A DNA stretch of 64,000 nt from JBDFMH01 sp047238125 (GTDB lineage Bacteria > Pseudomonadota > Alphaproteobacteria > Sphingomonadales > Sphingomonadaceae). How positions within the stretch are numbered: position 1 is the stretch's first letter; every line of letters starts with the position of its first letter. The position numbers and the translations under genes were made by a program. Below the pieces are notes generated by a model, which did not search any database, was not told the DNA's origin, and worked only from the letters and a program-made list of their open reading frames with translations. The stretch is taken from contig NZ_JBDFMH010000001.1 in NCBI RefSeq assembly GCF_047238125.1, positions 682,001 through 746,000 on the forward strand, read 5' to 3'. This document shows, in pieces, positions 23,747 through 32,042 of this stretch.

Positions 23747-25524
23747 TGGAACATGGCGCCACCGCCTTTGTGCGCGATGGCGTCGTCATGCTGGGGGCGG
23801 CGCTGGCTTGCGTGCTGCTGTTCCGCAGGCTCGGGCTCGGCGCCGTGCTGGGCTATCTCGTCGCGGGCGCGGCCATCGGTCCGCAGGGGCTGGGGCTGGT
23901 CGGCGGTGCGGAATCGAAGATGGTCATCGCCGAACTCGGCATCGTGCTGCTGCTGTTCCTGGTCGGGCTTGAGCTCCACCCCAGCCGGTTGTGGCGGCTG
24001 CGGCGCGACATCTTCGGGCTCGGCACGGCCCAGGTGGTCGCCTGCGGCATGCTGCTGACGGCCGTGATCTTCGCCTTCACCGGCTTCAGCATGGCCGCGG
24101 CGATCGCACTCGGCCTGCCGCTCGCGCTGTCGTCGACCGCGCAGGTGCTGCCGATGCTGCAATCGTCGGGTCGGCTCAATACGCCGTTCGGCGAACGCAG
24201 TTTCTCGATCCTGCTGTTCCAGGATCTGTCGATCGTGCCGCTGATCACGATCATCGCCGCGCTCAGCCGCGCGCCCGCCGATCCCGGCGCTCCGCCGGGC
24301 TGGCTGCTCGGTATCTATACCGTGCTGGCGATCGTCGGGCTGGTGCTGGCGGGCCGTTACATCATCAACCCGCTGTTCCGGCTGATCGGCGGCCTGGGCG
24401 AGCGCGAGCTGTTCATTGCGGCGGGCCTGTTCACCGTGCTGGCGGCAGCCGCGGTGATGGCCTCGCTCCATCTGTCGACCGCGCTCGGCGCGTTCGTGGC
24501 AGGCGTGATGCTGGCCGACTCGCCCTATCGCCACGAGATCGAGGCCGATGTCGATCCGTTCCGCACGATCCTGCTCGGCCTGTTCTTCGTGGCGGTCGGC
24601 ATGATGCTCGATCTCCAGGTCGTCGCCGCGCGGCCCTTCTTCGTGATCGCTCTGGCGGCCAGCGTGGTGATCGTGAAGGCAGGCACCATCTCGCTGATCG
24701 CGCGCGCCTTCGGGGTGGATTGGCGGCCCGCCTTCGCGCTCGGCCTGTTGCTGAGCCAGGGCGGCGAGTTCGCGTTCGTGCTGTTCGCGCAGGCGACACA
24801 GGCGCAGCTGATCGATCCGGCGGCGGCCAGCCTGTTCGGTGCGGTCGTCACGCTGTCGATGGCGACCACGCCGTTCCTGATGATGTTCGCGCGCCGCTTC
24901 AACGCCAAGGGAGCGGGCCCCGATCGCGACGATCTCGAACCGCCGTCCGCCGCGATGCCGGCCGCTGCCATCGTCGTCGGCTATGGCCGCTTCGGGCAGA
25001 CCGTGGCGCAGATGCTGATGGCGAAAGCCGTCACCGTCACGCTGATCGATCGCGATGCGGAGATGATCGATGTCAGCGCCCGCTTCGGCGCGAAGGTCTA
25101 TTATGGCGATGGCACGCGGCTCGATCTGCTGCGGCTGGCGGGCGCCGCCGATGCGCGCGCGATCTTCTTTTGCACCGATGATCGCACGCTGGGCCCGGCC
25201 GAACTCGAACCAATCCTGAAGGCGTTCCGCCAGGCCGCGATCTTCGTGCGCGCCTATGATCGCCGCCACCTGATCGCGCTCGACGGGCTGGATCTCGCCG
25301 GCACCACGCGCGAGCTGTTCGAAAGCGCCGTCGTGATGGGCCGGCAGGGGCTGGAAGCAGTCGGCATAAATCCGGCCGAGATCGCCGAAGTCGAGGCCGA
25401 GTATCGCGAGCGGGATCGCTTGCGGCTCGAACGGCAGAGCCGGTCGGGCGATCTCAGCGAGGGCAAGGAAATCATGTTCAGGCCGAACAATGCGATCGGC
25501 AGCGACGTGGAGCCGGCGGCGTGA
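23746..25524 (+). CDS. CPA2 cation:proton antiporter with RCK domain (KefB/KefC type)
   Basis: 592 residues. About twelve hydrophobic segments (1-385) have the CPA2 signatures GYLVAGAAIGPQGLG, FLVGLELHP and LSSTAQVLPML. A cytoplasmic TrkA-N/RCK domain follows (about 405-520) starting AAIVVGYGRFGQTVAQ, a G-x-G-x-x-G NAD fold. It should exchange K+ or another cation for protons in the inner membrane, gated by nucleotide or glutathione adducts as in KefB/C. ATG 23746 overlaps the scaffold gene by 1 nt. Confidence 0.93.
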   Translation: MEHGATAFVRDGVVMLGAALACVLLFRRLGLGAVLGYLVAGAAIGPQGLGLVGGAESKMVIAELGIVLLLFLVGLELHPSRLWRLRRDIFGLGTAQVVACGMLLTAVIFAFTGFSMAAAIALGLPLALSSTAQVLPMLQSSGRLNTPFGERSFSILLFQDLSIVPLITIIAALSRAPADPGAPPGWLLGIYTVLAIVGLVLAGRYIINPLFRLIGGLGERELFIAAGLFTVLAAAAVMASLHLSTALGAFVAGVMLADSPYRHEIEADVDPFRTILLGLFFVAVGMMLDLQVVAARPFFVIALAASVVIVKAGTISLIARAFGVDWRPAFALGLLLSQGGEFAFVLFAQATQAQLIDPAAASLFGAVVTLSMATTPFLMMFARRFNAKGAGPDRDDLEPPSAAMPAAAIVVGYGRFGQTVAQMLMAKAVTVTLIDRDAEMIDVSARFGAKVYYGDGTRLDLLRLAGAADARAIFFCTDDRTLGPAELEPILKAFRQAAIFVRAYDRRHLIALDGLDLAGTTRELFESAVVMGRQGLEAVGINPAEIAEVEAEYRERDRLRLERQSRSGDLSEGKEIMFRPNNAIGSDVEPAA

Positions 25525-25853
25525 TGCTGGGGCTGGCGGCGGCGCTGTCGGCCGCGATCGCGGTGGCGGCGGGGGCGTTCGGCGCGCATGGTGCGGAAGG
25601 CAAGGCGGCCGATTGGCTCCGCACCGGCGGACTCTACCAGCTCGTTCACGCCGTCGGCGCGCTTGCGCTGCTCGGCCAGCCGGCGATGCGTGGGCCCGCC
25701 TGGCTGTTGATCGGCGGCGCGGCGCTGTTCGCGCTCACCCTCTATGCGATGGCGCTGGGCGCTCCACGGATCCTCGGCGCGGTCACGCCGATCGGCGGCG
25801 CGGCAATGATCGCGGGCTGGTTGTGGGCGGGTTATCTGTTCGCACGCGGTTGA
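25524..25853 (+). CDS. DUF423 small membrane protein
   Basis: 109 residues with four hydrophobic helices. It starts MLGLAAALSAAIAVAAGAFGAHG, the hallmark of DUF423 (YgdD family), and ends with GAAMIAGWLWAGYLFARG. ATG 25524 overlaps the antiporter stop as TGATG; a GTG three bases earlier is also possible. Function unknown in the family. The tight coupling puts it in the antiporter transcript. Confidence 0.88.
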   Translation: MLGLAAALSAAIAVAAGAFGAHGAEGKAADWLRTGGLYQLVHAVGALALLGQPAMRGPAWLLIGGAALFALTLYAMALGAPRILGAVTPIGGAAMIAGWLWAGYLFARG

Positions 25854-25857
25854 GCGG

Positions 25858-26388
25858 TCAGCCGACCGCGTCGATCACCGCGCCGATATAATCAGGATCG
25901 TCGCCGCTCAGTGCGGGCGAGGGGGCATTGCGGCCATAGATGAAGCCGTAGGTGGGATAGGTCGATCCGCCGAGCGCCGCGTTGCCATGATACCAGACCT
26001 TGACCTCGCTCCAGTCGCCCGCGGCCGACACGTCGGTCAGCGTCACGTCGCGTTCGACATGGCCGCGCGTGCCATCGATCCGCGACCAATTGCTGTGCGT
26101 TACCATCAGGATACGGGGGCCCACGATCCGGCTGACGACCGAGACATGGCCGAGCTTCATGCCGCCATGCGGGCGGAACACCAGCACCGCTCCGGGGCGG
26201 GGCGCGTGGCCGCGATCATAGCGGCCGGCCGCTTGATCCCACCAGGTCCAGGCATTGCCGTAGATCTGTACGCCGGAAATGGTGCGCGCGAACGGCACGC
26301 ATTCGCCGCCACCCAACTCGGGCACGAGCTCCGCACACAGCGGCGCGGGCACGGCAAGGATCAGGGCAAGGGCAGCGAAACGACGCAT
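25858..26388 (-). CDS. CHAP-domain amidase/peptidase, secreted
   Basis: 176 residues. Signal peptide 1-19, then a CHAP (NlpC/P60-related) domain with nucleophile C30 (GGECVPFAR), H81 (LGHVSVVS) and N100 (THSNW), the expected Cys-His-Asn set. It should cleave peptidoglycan peptide or amide bonds in the periplasm. The short length leaves no room for a binding domain. A candidate CtrA site lies about 23 nt upstream of the ATG, which would fit cell-cycle control of wall hydrolysis. It faces the antiporter operon tail to tail. Confidence 0.9.
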   Translation of the reverse strand: MRRFAALALILAVPAPLCAELVPELGGGECVPFARTISGVQIYGNAWTWWDQAAGRYDRGHAPRPGAVLVFRPHGGMKLGHVSVVSRIVGPRILMVTHSNWSRIDGTRGHVERDVTLTDVSAAGDWSEVKVWYHGNAALGGSTYPTYGFIYGRNAPSPALSGDDPDYIGAVIDAVG

Positions 26389-26410
26389 CGCGCGCCAATC
26401 TCACCGCAAA

Positions 26411-26428
26411 TGGTTAACAAAAGGTTAC
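26411..26428 (-). promoter_or_regulatory. candidate CtrA binding site
   Basis: On the minus strand the bases read GTAA-N7-TTAACCA, one mismatch from the CtrA consensus TTAA-N7-TTAACC. It lies just upstream of the CHAP amidase. The CtrA phosphorelay component ChpT is encoded at 48530, so the pathway exists in this genome. Activity is inferred. Confidence 0.4.
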
Positions 26429-26432
26429 CGGA

Positions 26433-27332
26433 TTAGTCGGCCTCGCGCTGCGCAACGGCGCGTTTGGCGAACTGGCGACCGCCGACCAGCGCTGCCGCGG
26501 CTGCGCCGAACAGCAGCAGCATCGGCGGCGCGGGCACTGGTGCGGGCGGTTCGCCGCCGCTGCTGCCGGTATGCGGCGGCGGGCCATAGCTGCTCGATCC
26601 CTTGCTCGAGCTGCCGAAGCTGGACGAGCTGCTGGTGCTCGACGAGGTGGAGGAGCTCGTCGACGACGAGGTCGACGAGGATGTCGAGGACGACGTCGAC
26701 GAACTGGTGCTGACATTGCCCGACGAGGACGAGGTCGAGCTGACATTGCCCGACGAGGTCGACGTGGACGAGCCGCCGGTCGAGGTCGAGGACGATACGC
26801 CGCTGGACGTGGACACGCCGCTCGAAGTTGACACGCCGCTCGACGTGGACACGCCGCCGGTAGATGTCGAGACGCCGCCGGTCGAGGTGGAGACACCGCC
26901 GGTGGAGGTCGATCCGGTGCTGCTGGAGGTCGACGCGACGAAGAAGCCGCCGCCGCCGGTGCTGCCACCCCCGAAGAAGCCGCCGCCGAAGAAGCCACCG
27001 CCGCCGAAGCCGCCCGATCCGCCGATGATCGCGGGCACCGCGCCGCCGCCGCCCAGCACCGGCGCTTCGGGATAGGGCACCGCCGCGGCATAGCCGGGTG
27101 CGGGGGTCGTCACGACTGTCGTTCCGCCGGGGGCGCAGGTCGTGGTGGTCACGGTACGGCGCACGATCCGCTTGGCAGCCCTGCGCGGGGCGACCTTGGA
27201 GATCACCCGCTTTTCCTTGGCCTTGTAGAGCGCGCGCGGTGGGTTTTCAGCGACATGCACCGCGCCCCCGCCCAACAGGGCACCGCCGCACGCACAAGCG
27301 CAAAGTTTGGCCATCGCAATCTTGACAGACAT
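26433..27332 (-). CDS. Ser/Thr/Gly-repeat surface protein with C-terminal anchor
   Basis: 299 residues. The N-terminus is short and hydrophobic (LCACACGGALLGGGAV). A basic stretch (KVAPRRAAKRIVRR) and a Gly-rich, Phe-containing segment follow, then about 110 residues of nearly pure Ser/Thr/Gly in two repeat types: VSTSTGG heptads followed by S-T-S-S tetrads. The C-terminus reads PAPVPAPPMLLLF, a hydrophobic helix GAAAAALVGG, then a basic tail, as in PEP-CTERM-like sorting signals. I read it as an exported, possibly glycosylated, wall or matrix protein. No known homologue recognised. The repeat DNA makes long antisense open frames. Confidence 0.75.
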   Translation of the reverse strand: MSVKIAMAKLCACACGGALLGGGAVHVAENPPRALYKAKEKRVISKVAPRRAAKRIVRRTVTTTTCAPGGTTVVTTPAPGYAAAVPYPEAPVLGGGGAVPAIIGGSGGFGGGGFFGGGFFGGGSTGGGGFFVASTSSSTGSTSTGGVSTSTGGVSTSTGGVSTSSGVSTSSGVSTSSGVSSSTSTGGSSTSTSSGNVSSTSSSSGNVSTSSSTSSSTSSSTSSSTSSSTSSSTSSSSSFGSSSKGSSSYGPPPHTGSSGGEPPAPVPAPPMLLLFGAAAAALVGGRQFAKRAVAQREAD

Positions 27333-27813
27333 GCCGCTTCTCGCTCCGCATCGGCAGTAAACCCAGCGCCCCGGAAAGGGAAATGCACCGCGAATTCATT
27401 GCCTGATAGAACAAGCAATGCAGAACAATCTGTTAATCGCAAGTTCGTTAACCACGAATAGGCGGGTTTGGGACGAACTGTTGCGCGGATACGAACAATG
27501 ATCATGGTTAATGTCTCATGATGATGCGTTCTCCACCAATGTATCGAGCCGTCAAGGTTGACGGGCATGGTTGATGCAGGCAGCCCGATCCTCCGGTTCG
27601 AAGATCGCCGCCGAGTCGGTGTTCAGCCCGCGGCAATCCGGGCCGGTGCAGGGGGACGTGGCGGTGCGGACGCAGGCAGCCCAGGAAACCGTTTTCCTGT
27701 TCTCGCCGTAGCTTGTGCCGTCCCGAGGCTGTGGCTATAGGCCCGCCCGGGGCACCCGCTTCGGATTGGCGCAACGTCGACCGGTGCGGCGAGGGTGGAG
27801 CGGAGACCGAGCG
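27333..27813. other. 480-bp intergenic region between divergent genes
   Basis: No credible gene. The left part is AT-rich for this genome and holds three TTAA-type half sites, TTAAT at 27433-27437, TTAACC at 27448-27453 and GGTTAAT at 27506-27512, which could bind CtrA. Both the repeat-protein promoter (minus) and the dksA promoter (plus) must lie here. The right part has only weak open frames without ribosome binding sites. Confidence 0.6.
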
Positions 27814-28272
27814 ATGGCGACGGCGTTGAGTGGCGTATCCGGGCGTGATCTTCCCCAGGCGGACAATGATCCCGGTAGCTATCGGCCGAATGGTGACGAG
27901 CCGTTTATGGGCCCGCGGCAGCAGGCCTATTTCCGCGCGAAGTTGACCGACTGGAAAGAGTCGATCCTGCGCGAGGCCAAGGGCACGCTGGCCCAACTCC
28001 AGAATGACAGCCTGCGTGAACCCGACATCACCGATCGTGCTTCGAGCGAGACCGATTGGTCGATCGAACTGCGCACCCGCGATCGTCAGCGCAAGCTGAT
28101 CTCCAAGATCGATGCCGCGCTGCGCCGGATCGAGGAAGGCGAATATGGCTATTGCGAGGTGACCGGCGAGCCGATCTCGCTTGCCCGGCTCGAAGCCCGG
28201 CCGATCGCGACGATGACGGTCGAGGCGCAGGAGCGTCACGAGCGTCATGAGAAGGTCTCGCGCGACGAATAG
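27814..28272 (+). CDS. dksA: RNA polymerase-binding factor DksA, single-cysteine form
   Basis: 152 residues from ATG 27814. The coiled-coil tip D71-x-x-D74-x-A76, which reaches into the polymerase secondary channel, is intact at the same numbering as in E. coli. The zinc finger is degenerate: only C114 remains (YCEVTGEP), followed by LARLEARP. Zinc-free or single-cysteine DksA is known from other alphaproteobacteria such as Rhodobacter and is insensitive to oxidation of the finger. It should work with ppGpp to tune transcription of rRNA and amino-acid genes. Confidence 0.93.
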   Translation: MATALSGVSGRDLPQADNDPGSYRPNGDEPFMGPRQQAYFRAKLTDWKESILREAKGTLAQLQNDSLREPDITDRASSETDWSIELRTRDRQRKLISKIDAALRRIEEGEYGYCEVTGEPISLARLEARPIATMTVEAQERHERHEKVSRDE

Positions 28273-28384
28273 CGCCCGCGATCGTTCGGGCGGCTTAACG
28301 GATTCTCGACCTTTCGGACCCTAGGAATGTCGACGGCAGCCGCCGGGCAACGCGCGGCGCCATCTCTGTCGCATCGAGGGTCGC

Positions 28385-28795
28385 GTGGACGGATCATTCA
28401 GCTTTCACGAACAGGATCAGGACCAGGAGGCCGCGGCCAACGCGCGCCAGCGCGCCGAGCAGCGCAACAGCATGTTTCTACAGGCGCATGTGATACCGGT
28501 TGCCGGCGGTGATGCTCAGCTGCTTCGGGTGCGCAACCTGTCGTCCGGCGGATTGATGGCCGAAGGCGGGCGCGGCCTCGTCCGCGGCGCGATCGTCAAG
28601 ATCGACCTGCGCGGGATCGACAATATCGCCGGTCGGGTCGCCTGGACGACCGAGGATCGCATCGGCATCGCATTCGACGCGCCGATCGATCCTGCCGAGG
28701 CGCGCCGCGCGCGGCCGGCATCGGCGGGTACCACCATGCTACTCGTCAAGCCGTCGCCCGAATCGAGGCGGCCGCCGCTGCGCGTCAAGATCTGA
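28385..28795 (+). CDS. PilZ-domain protein, c-di-GMP receptor candidate
   Basis: 136 residues from a GTG start. The c-di-GMP motifs are visible: R-x-x-x-R as RAEQR near residue 23 and N-x-S-x-x-G as NLSSGGL near 55. The rest is a six-stranded PilZ barrel with GRVAWTTEDRIGIAFDAP. It should bind c-di-GMP and act as a single-domain adaptor. The downstream bidirectional hairpin ends the transcript. A diguanylate cyclase is at 6011-7786, though the two are far apart. Confidence 0.88.
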   Translation: MDGSFSFHEQDQDQEAAANARQRAEQRNSMFLQAHVIPVAGGDAQLLRVRNLSSGGLMAEGGRGLVRGAIVKIDLRGIDNIAGRVAWTTEDRIGIAFDAPIDPAEARRARPASAGTTMLLVKPSPESRRPPLRVKI

Positions 28796-28829
28796 TCGGT
28801 AGGAAGGCCGCGCATCCCGCGCGAAGGGT

Positions 28830-28873
28830 GGGGGCCGGTGTCGCCCGCGCGGCACGGCGCGGGCGTTGCCCCC
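28830..28873. terminator. bidirectional hairpin
   Basis: Inner arms GCCCGCGC and GCGCGGGC plus outer GGGGG and CCCCC pair around a short loop. It lies between the stop of the PilZ gene and the stop of the minus-strand DUF465 gene and can end both. Confidence 0.6.
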
Positions 28874-28883
28874 AGGGCCGGCG

Positions 28884-29039
28884 CTAGAGGCGCGCCAGCA
28901 TCTCCTTGATCTTCAACTTCTGCTTCTTGAGCTTCGCCACCAGCGTTTCATCGGGCAGCGGGCGCCGTGTCTCCGCAGCGATACGCGCGTCGAGGCCGGC
29001 ATGCTTGGCCTGCAATGCGGACAAGTGGGTGTTTTCCAT
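28884..29039 (-). CDS. DUF465 (YdcH-like) small coiled-coil protein
   Basis: 51 residues. It starts MENTHLSALQAKHAGLDARI and ends KKQKLKIKEMLARL, the D-x-x-x-x-x-L-K-K-x-K-L-x-x-K-D pattern of the DUF465 family. An excellent Shine-Dalgarno, AAAGGAGA, sits 8 nt before the ATG. It forms a single helical hairpin. Function unknown. A paralogue is transcribed in the opposite direction at 29253. Confidence 0.85.
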   Translation of the reverse strand: MENTHLSALQAKHAGLDARIAAETRRPLPDETLVAKLKKQKLKIKEMLARL

Positions 29040-29252
29040 CAGGACAGTCTCCTTTCGTTGCCGATTGGAACGAGGAGTAGATCATTTTTGCTCCCCCCTG
29101 TCGCGCGGAATCGGCGCACGTGCGATGGGCTGCGGGTAGATCCGGGATGGGCGGAGGCGGCGGCTTTCTGGGCGTCCGACGCTGCAGCGGGGTTGAGCGC
29201 TGCCACGCTTGCCCGTAACGACCGTCGCAGGGTTCAGCGCATGGGAGCCAGC

Positions 29253-29450
29253 ATGGAGCAGGACGAGATCCTCCGCCGGATCGAGCATCTCCGCATCGAG
29301 CATCGCGATCTCGACATGGCGATCGATGCCCTGCGCGAGGGGCTCGCGCGCGACGAACTGCAACTGGCGCGGATGAAACGCCGAAAGCTCAAGCTGCGCG
29401 ATGAGATTGCGAGCCTCGAGGATGATCTGATCCCCGACATCATCGCCTGA
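29253..29450 (+). CDS. DUF465 (YdcH-like) small coiled-coil protein
   Basis: 65 residues from ATG 29253 (GGGAG 7 nt upstream). MEQDEILRRIEHLRIEHRDL then RMKRRKLKLRDEIASLEDDL, fully helical, the DUF465 pattern with a slightly longer linker than its neighbour at 28884. The two genes are divergent with a 213-bp gap. Function unknown; the pair may form mixed coiled coils, which is speculation. Confidence 0.85.
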   Translation: MEQDEILRRIEHLRIEHRDLDMAIDALREGLARDELQLARMKRRKLKLRDEIASLEDDLIPDIIA

Positions 29451-29565
29451 CGGTTGCGGGCGCGCCTATTCGCGAACGTCTCGCAAGAGTCGATTTCGCG
29501 CCACATTCCGCGGCTCACTGCGTTAACGGGCCGACACAGCTTCAACCAAGCCAGGAGACGCCGCG

Positions 29566-30189
29566 ATGGCCTTCGAACTTCCGCCGCTGCCTTTCGACAA
29601 GTCCGCGCTCGAACCGCACATGTCCGCCGAGACCTTCGACTATCATCACGGCAAGCACCACAAGGCCTATGTCGACAAGGTCAATGGCTGGATCGACGAG
29701 AAGGGGCTGGCCGGCCTGTCGCTCGTCGATGTCGTCAAGAAGGCGAAGGATGGCGGCGACAAGCCGCTGTTCAACAACGCCGCGCAGATCTGGAACCACA
29801 CCTTCTTCTGGCACTGCCTGGCGCCGGCCGGGCAGGAGCCGTCCGGCAAGCTGGCCGAACTGATCCAGTCCGGCTTCGGCACCAAGGAAGCGATGCTGGA
29901 GAAGCTGGCAGCCGAGGCGGTCGGCCATTTCGCCAGCGGCTGGGCGTGGCTCGTGCTTGAGAATGGCGCGCTGAAGATCACGTCGCTGCACGACGCTGAC
30001 ACCCCGATCGTGCATGGGCTGACCCCGCTGCTCACGCTCGACGTGTGGGAACATGCCTATTATATCGACTATCGCAACGCGCGGCCGAAGTTCGCCGAAA
30101 GCGTGCTCGGCAACATCATCAATTGGGAGTTCGTCGCCCAGAACCTGGACGGCGAAGGCGTGAGCCGCGCCGACCAGCAGCAGGGCTGA
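29566..30189 (+). CDS. sodB: iron/manganese superoxide dismutase
   Basis: 207 residues. All four metal ligands are present: H27 (FDYHHGKHH), H78 (WNHTFFW), D159 and H163 (LDVWEHAYY). The Fe-type marker order (FNNAAQIWNH, then the aromatic FFWHC) suggests the iron enzyme, though metal choice needs biochemistry. It removes superoxide in the cytoplasm. Start ATG 29566 follows AGGAGACGCCGCG. A strong hairpin follows the gene. Confidence 0.96.
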   Translation: MAFELPPLPFDKSALEPHMSAETFDYHHGKHHKAYVDKVNGWIDEKGLAGLSLVDVVKKAKDGGDKPLFNNAAQIWNHTFFWHCLAPAGQEPSGKLAELIQSGFGTKEAMLEKLAAEAVGHFASGWAWLVLENGALKITSLHDADTPIVHGLTPLLTLDVWEHAYYIDYRNARPKFAESVLGNIINWEFVAQNLDGEGVSRADQQQG

Positions 30190-30203
30190 TCCGCGGCGTG
30201 ACG

Positions 30204-30233
30204 GCGTTGCTCCGGCGAAAGCTGGAGCAACGC
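30204..30233. terminator. hairpin after sodB
   Basis: Perfect 10-bp arms GCGTTGCTCC and GGAGCAACGC with a 10-nt loop (GGCGAAAGCT), 15 nt after the sodB stop. No T-run. The loop sequence resembles a dispersed sphingomonad palindrome. Confidence 0.55.
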
Positions 30234-30254
30234 GCCACGCACGGCTGACCAAAC

Positions 30255-30269
30255 TCAACCGTCGGTTGA
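30255..30269. promoter_or_regulatory. perfect palindrome upstream of ilvD
   Basis: TCAACCG-T-CGGTTGA, a 15-bp perfect dyad, 49 bp before the ilvD start. Its symmetry and size fit a dimeric regulator operator. No regulator gene is adjacent. Confidence 0.4.
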
Positions 30270-30317
30270 AAGTCACGCATCAACCGGCCAAAGCGGCGCA
30301 CCGAAAGGGAGCCGCCC

Positions 30318-32042
30318 GTGACCGATGATCGCTTCGACAAATCCCGTCTGCCCAGCCGACATGTCTCGGTCGGCCCGGAGCGGGCTCCTCACCGCAGCTA
30401 TTATTATGCGATGGGGCTGACCGAGGAGGAAATCGCGCGTCCGTTCGTGGCAGTGGCGAGCGCGGGCAACGACAGCGCGCCGTGCAACACGACGCTCGAT
30501 GCGCAGGCCGATATCTGCCGCGAAGGCGTGATCGCAAACGGTGGCATGCCGCGCCGTTTCAACACCATCACCGTCACCGATGGCATCGCGATGGGCCATC
30601 AGGGCATGAAGAGCTCGCTGGTCAGCCGCGAGGTGATCGCTAACTCGGTCGAACTTTCGGTACGCGGCCACTGCTATGATGCGCTGGTCGGCTTTGCGGG
30701 GTGCGACAAGTCGCTGCCGGGCATGATGATGGCGATGCTGCGCCTGAACGTGCCGTCGATCTTCGTCTATGGCGGATCGATCCTGCCCGGCCGCTACGAG
30801 GATCGCGACGTCACTGTAGTCGACGTGTTCGAGGTGGTCGGCAAATATGCCGCCGGCGCGTGTCCGCTGAAGGATGTCCACGCGCTCGAGAAGGTCGCGT
30901 GCCCCGGCCACGGCGCGTGCGGCGGCCAATTTACGGCCAACACCATGGCCTGCGTCGGTGAGGCGATCGGCCTCTCACTGCCTAACAGCAACATGATGCC
31001 TGCACCCTATCGCGGACGGGATGAGATCGCCCGCGCCGCCGGCCATCAGATCATGGAACTGATCGCGCGCAACCTGAGGCCGCGTGACATCTGCACCCGC
31101 GAAGCCTTTGTGAATGCGGCCCGGATCGTCGCCGCAACGGGCGGCTCGACCAACGGCGCGCTGCATCTGCCGGCAATGGCCAACGAAGCCGGGATCGCCT
31201 TCGACCTGTTCGACGTCGCCGAAATCTTCAAGACCACGCCCTACATCGCCGATCTGAAGCCGGGCGGCCGCTATGTTGCGAAGGACATGCACGAAGCCGG
31301 CGGCATCTACATGCTGATGAAGACCTTGCACGCCGAAGGATTGCTGCATGGTGACTGCATGACGGTGACCGGCCGGACGCTTGCCGAGAACATCGATCGG
31401 GTCACCTGGAATCCCGATCAAAAGGTGATCTACGATGCCAAGGCGCCGATCACGCCGACCGGTGGCGTCGTTGGGTTGCGGGGCAGCCTGGCGCCGGACG
31501 GTGCGATCGTGAAGGTCGCCGGCATGCACCGGTTGCAATTCAGGGGCCCCGCGCAAGTGTTTGATTGTGAGGAAGATTGCTTTGCCGCAGTCGAGGCGCG
31601 CCGGATCACCGAAGGCTCGGTGATCGTGATCCGCTACGAAGGGCCGAAGGGCGGCCCCGGCATGCGCGAGATGCTATCCACCACCGCCGCGCTCTACGGC
31701 CTGGGCATGGGCGAAACGGTCGCGCTGATCACCGACGGCCGCTTCTCGGGCGCGACCCGCGGTTTCTGTATCGGCCATGTCGGACCGGAGGCGGCCAACG
31801 GCGGCCCGATCGCGCTGGTCGAGGATGGCGACGTCATCGCGATCGACGCAGAGGCGGGTACGATCGATCTCGACGTGGCGGAAGAGGTGCTGGCCGAGCG
31901 TCGCGCCCGTTGGCGACCGCGGGTCAACGACTATCAGTCCGGTGCGCTGTGGCGCTATGCGCAGAATGTCGGCCCCGCGCATCAAGGCGCCGTCACGCAT
32001 CCCGGGGCGCAGGCCGAGCGTCATGTCTATGCCGACATCTGA
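30318..32042 (+). CDS. ilvD: dihydroxy-acid dehydratase
   Basis: 574 residues, the usual size of the [2Fe-2S] type. Three cluster cysteines fall at the family positions: C56 (NDSAPCNTTL), C129 (GFAGCDKSLPG) and C201 (GHGACGGQFTANTM). TDGRFSGATRGFCIGHVGPE is the C-terminal signature. It converts 2,3-dihydroxy-isovalerate and the methylvalerate analogue to the 2-oxo acids in valine and isoleucine synthesis. Related sugar-acid dehydratases are a less likely alternative. Its end overlaps the small lipoprotein gene by 20 nt. Confidence 0.93.
   Translation: MTDDRFDKSRLPSRHVSVGPERAPHRSYYYAMGLTEEEIARPFVAVASAGNDSAPCNTTLDAQADICREGVIANGGMPRRFNTITVTDGIAMGHQGMKSSLVSREVIANSVELSVRGHCYDALVGFAGCDKSLPGMMMAMLRLNVPSIFVYGGSILPGRYEDRDVTVVDVFEVVGKYAAGACPLKDVHALEKVACPGHGACGGQFTANTMACVGEAIGLSLPNSNMMPAPYRGRDEIARAAGHQIMELIARNLRPRDICTREAFVNAARIVAATGGSTNGALHLPAMANEAGIAFDLFDVAEIFKTTPYIADLKPGGRYVAKDMHEAGGIYMLMKTLHAEGLLHGDCMTVTGRTLAENIDRVTWNPDQKVIYDAKAPITPTGGVVGLRGSLAPDGAIVKVAGMHRLQFRGPAQVFDCEEDCFAAVEARRITEGSVIVIRYEGPKGGPGMREMLSTTAALYGLGMGETVALITDGRFSGATRGFCIGHVGPEAANGGPIALVEDGDVIAIDAEAGTIDLDVAEEVLAERRARWRPRVNDYQSGALWRYAQNVGPAHQGAVTHPGAQAERHVYADI

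Noticed and set aside
26602..27075. Acidic Asp/Glu/Val-rich open frame on the plus strand
   Set aside because: It is the antisense of the Ser/Thr/Gly repeats; codon periodicity and a ribosome binding site support only the minus-strand gene.
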